From the NCBI RefSeq assembly GCF_949987535.1, contig NW_026646029.1, forward strand, positions 248,001 through 312,000: 64,000 bases of DNA. The letters run 5' to 3'. Below the pieces are notes generated by a model that saw only the letters and a program-made list of their open reading frames with translations, was not told the DNA's origin and made no database searches. The position numbers were made by a program, and so were the translations under genes. Of this stretch, positions 63,348 through 64,000 are shown piece by piece; positions within the stretch are counted from its first letter, which is position 1, and each line of letters opens with the position of its first letter. This DNA is from Balaenoptera acutorostrata (taxonomy: Eukaryota; Chordata; Mammalia; Artiodactyla; Balaenopteridae).

Positions 63348-64000
63348 AGTAAAGCGGCTGGAATGGCGAACCCGAGCACAAGGAGATGAGAAATGAGGTG
63401 CGTTTTAGAAACCTTTCCCGATCACATGGTGTACCATCTTCTGGGTTTCTCATGCATGTTTTCGACGTAGGAAGATGCCCTTGAACCTGGAGATTTGGGA
63501 CCCATGGGATGGGTACCACGCAGTATTACTTTAAAGGGTCTGCATTGGCTCACCCAACCTCACCAAACCTCTCAGCCCCAAGAGTGTCCACCCTTATGTC
63601 TCAATCAGCTGTGGGTCTAGATATGGTCAATCCAGGTTGCATCACAGCCCCTGAACGAATTGTGTAAGAATTTCTCTCTCTTTCACTGTCTTTGTTTCGC
63701 GGGTTTTGAAAAGTCATTTATTTTTATAATGGGGTTTAGCTGCTTTTCACGGCTGTGTTTATGCAGCTTTCCACCCCCTTGACTCACTTACAGAGAGATA
63801 TCAATACATAGGTTTGAAGATTCTTACTAGTCAGATATATTTTTGTGCGGTGAATAGGGGGTGTTGAGGCCAGTTCACTGAGCAAGGAGTAGGTCTTGTC
63901 TATTACATATTGGGTTTATGGAACGGTATCTGAGCTAATTTGAAACCCTTGTTTTATGCATCACCCCACCTCACCTTTCCCGTTCAGCAGCCATAGTGTG
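63348..64000 (+). repeat. Partial monomer M37, first 653 bp, cut by the window end
   Basis: The left end is like M14 (taccacgcag, ctgcattgg). The right part is like M35 (tatgcagctttcc, ttgaggcc). The window stops inside the L1 3' UTR relic, before the palindrome. Confidence 0.95.

Larger units (their letters stand above)
1..64000. repeat. Tandem satellite array, ~1,760-bp monomer (probable common cetacean satellite)
   Basis: The landmark agtaaagcggctggaatggc (or a close variant) recurs every 1,757-1,760 bp across the whole window, always in the same orientation. There are 36 full monomers and one partial: 25 full monomers of 1,760 bp, ten of 1,759 bp and one of 1,757 bp. Most copies differ by only scattered substitutions. 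No unique sequence interrupts the array and neither end reaches non-satellite DNA, so the true array is longer. The period matches what I recall for the common cetacean satellite of baleen whales and non-delphinoid toothed whales, a heterochromatin component. The array itself is certain; the name and host are a recognition from memory. The monomer start used here is arbitrary. Confidence 0.97.

Noticed and set aside
1..64000. CENP-B box (TTCG-four bases-A-two bases-CGGG, either strand)
   Set aside because: I looked at the TTCG and CCCG contexts (ttcgacgtagg, attcgaatc, cttcgttgcc, cccgatcac, cccgttcag). None fits the required core, so a centromere-protein site is not claimed.
1..64000. CRISPR array or rDNA-type gene cluster because of the regular spacing
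   Set aside because: Repeats abut directly with no unique spacers, the unit is 1.76 kb, and there is no rRNA-like or cas-like sequence.
1..64000. Bovine or ovine satellite families
   Set aside because: The period (1,760 bp) and sequence do not match the ruminant satellites I remember, whereas the cetacean common satellite has this length. The distinction rests on memory, not a search.

Overview
This window is wall-to-wall satellite DNA. From base 1 to base 64000 it is one head-to-tail tandem array of a ~1,760-bp monomer: 36 full copies plus a 653-bp partial copy at the end. I find no genuine protein-coding gene, rRNA, tRNA or CRISPR array. The open reading frames recur once per monomer because the DNA repeats, not because they are genes.

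The organism is most likely a whale. The monomer length matches what I remember of the 'common cetacean satellite' (about 1,760 bp in baleen whales and non-delphinoid toothed whales, about 1,580 bp in delphinoids). Two relics inside the monomer agree with a cetartiodactyl. The first is an antisense copy of a LINE-1 3' end of the type found in ungulates and whales. The second is a short palindrome resembling the terminal repeats of a mariner transposon common in cetartiodactyl genomes. No database search was possible, so the identification rests on recognition.

Monomer anatomy (M1 starts at base 1, so its coordinates serve as offsets for all copies). Offsets 1-369 and 1581-1760 form one continuous ~550-bp segment across monomer borders that I do not recognise. 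Offsets ~370-709 are an antisense L1 3' UTR beginning at a degenerate oligo-T (the old poly(A) end). Offsets ~710-1580 are the antisense C-terminal part of L1 ORF2, with its stop codon still visible at the minus-strand triplet 712-710. Offsets 1242-1313 are a 72-bp palindrome, perfect in 19 of 36 copies, nested in the ORF2 relic.

Array layout. M1-M9 (1-15837) is a heterogeneous flank. It includes an apparently identical adjacent pair (M5/M6) and one strongly diverged old monomer-length block (~13360-15120). M10 is a near copy of M1, 15,837 bp away. M11-M21 contains recurring subtypes that I call A1, A2, A3, E, H and C, with several chimeric monomers. M22-M31 (36953-54548) is a clean higher-order repeat: two copies of the five-monomer unit E-A1-A2-E-A3, each 8,798 bp. 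M32-M37 (54549 to the end) returns to H/C-type monomers. Ten monomers carry the same 1-bp deletion (1,759 bp), a useful lineage marker. The pattern is what repeated unequal exchange and gene conversion would leave. Subtype names are mine, based on shared substitutions read by eye.
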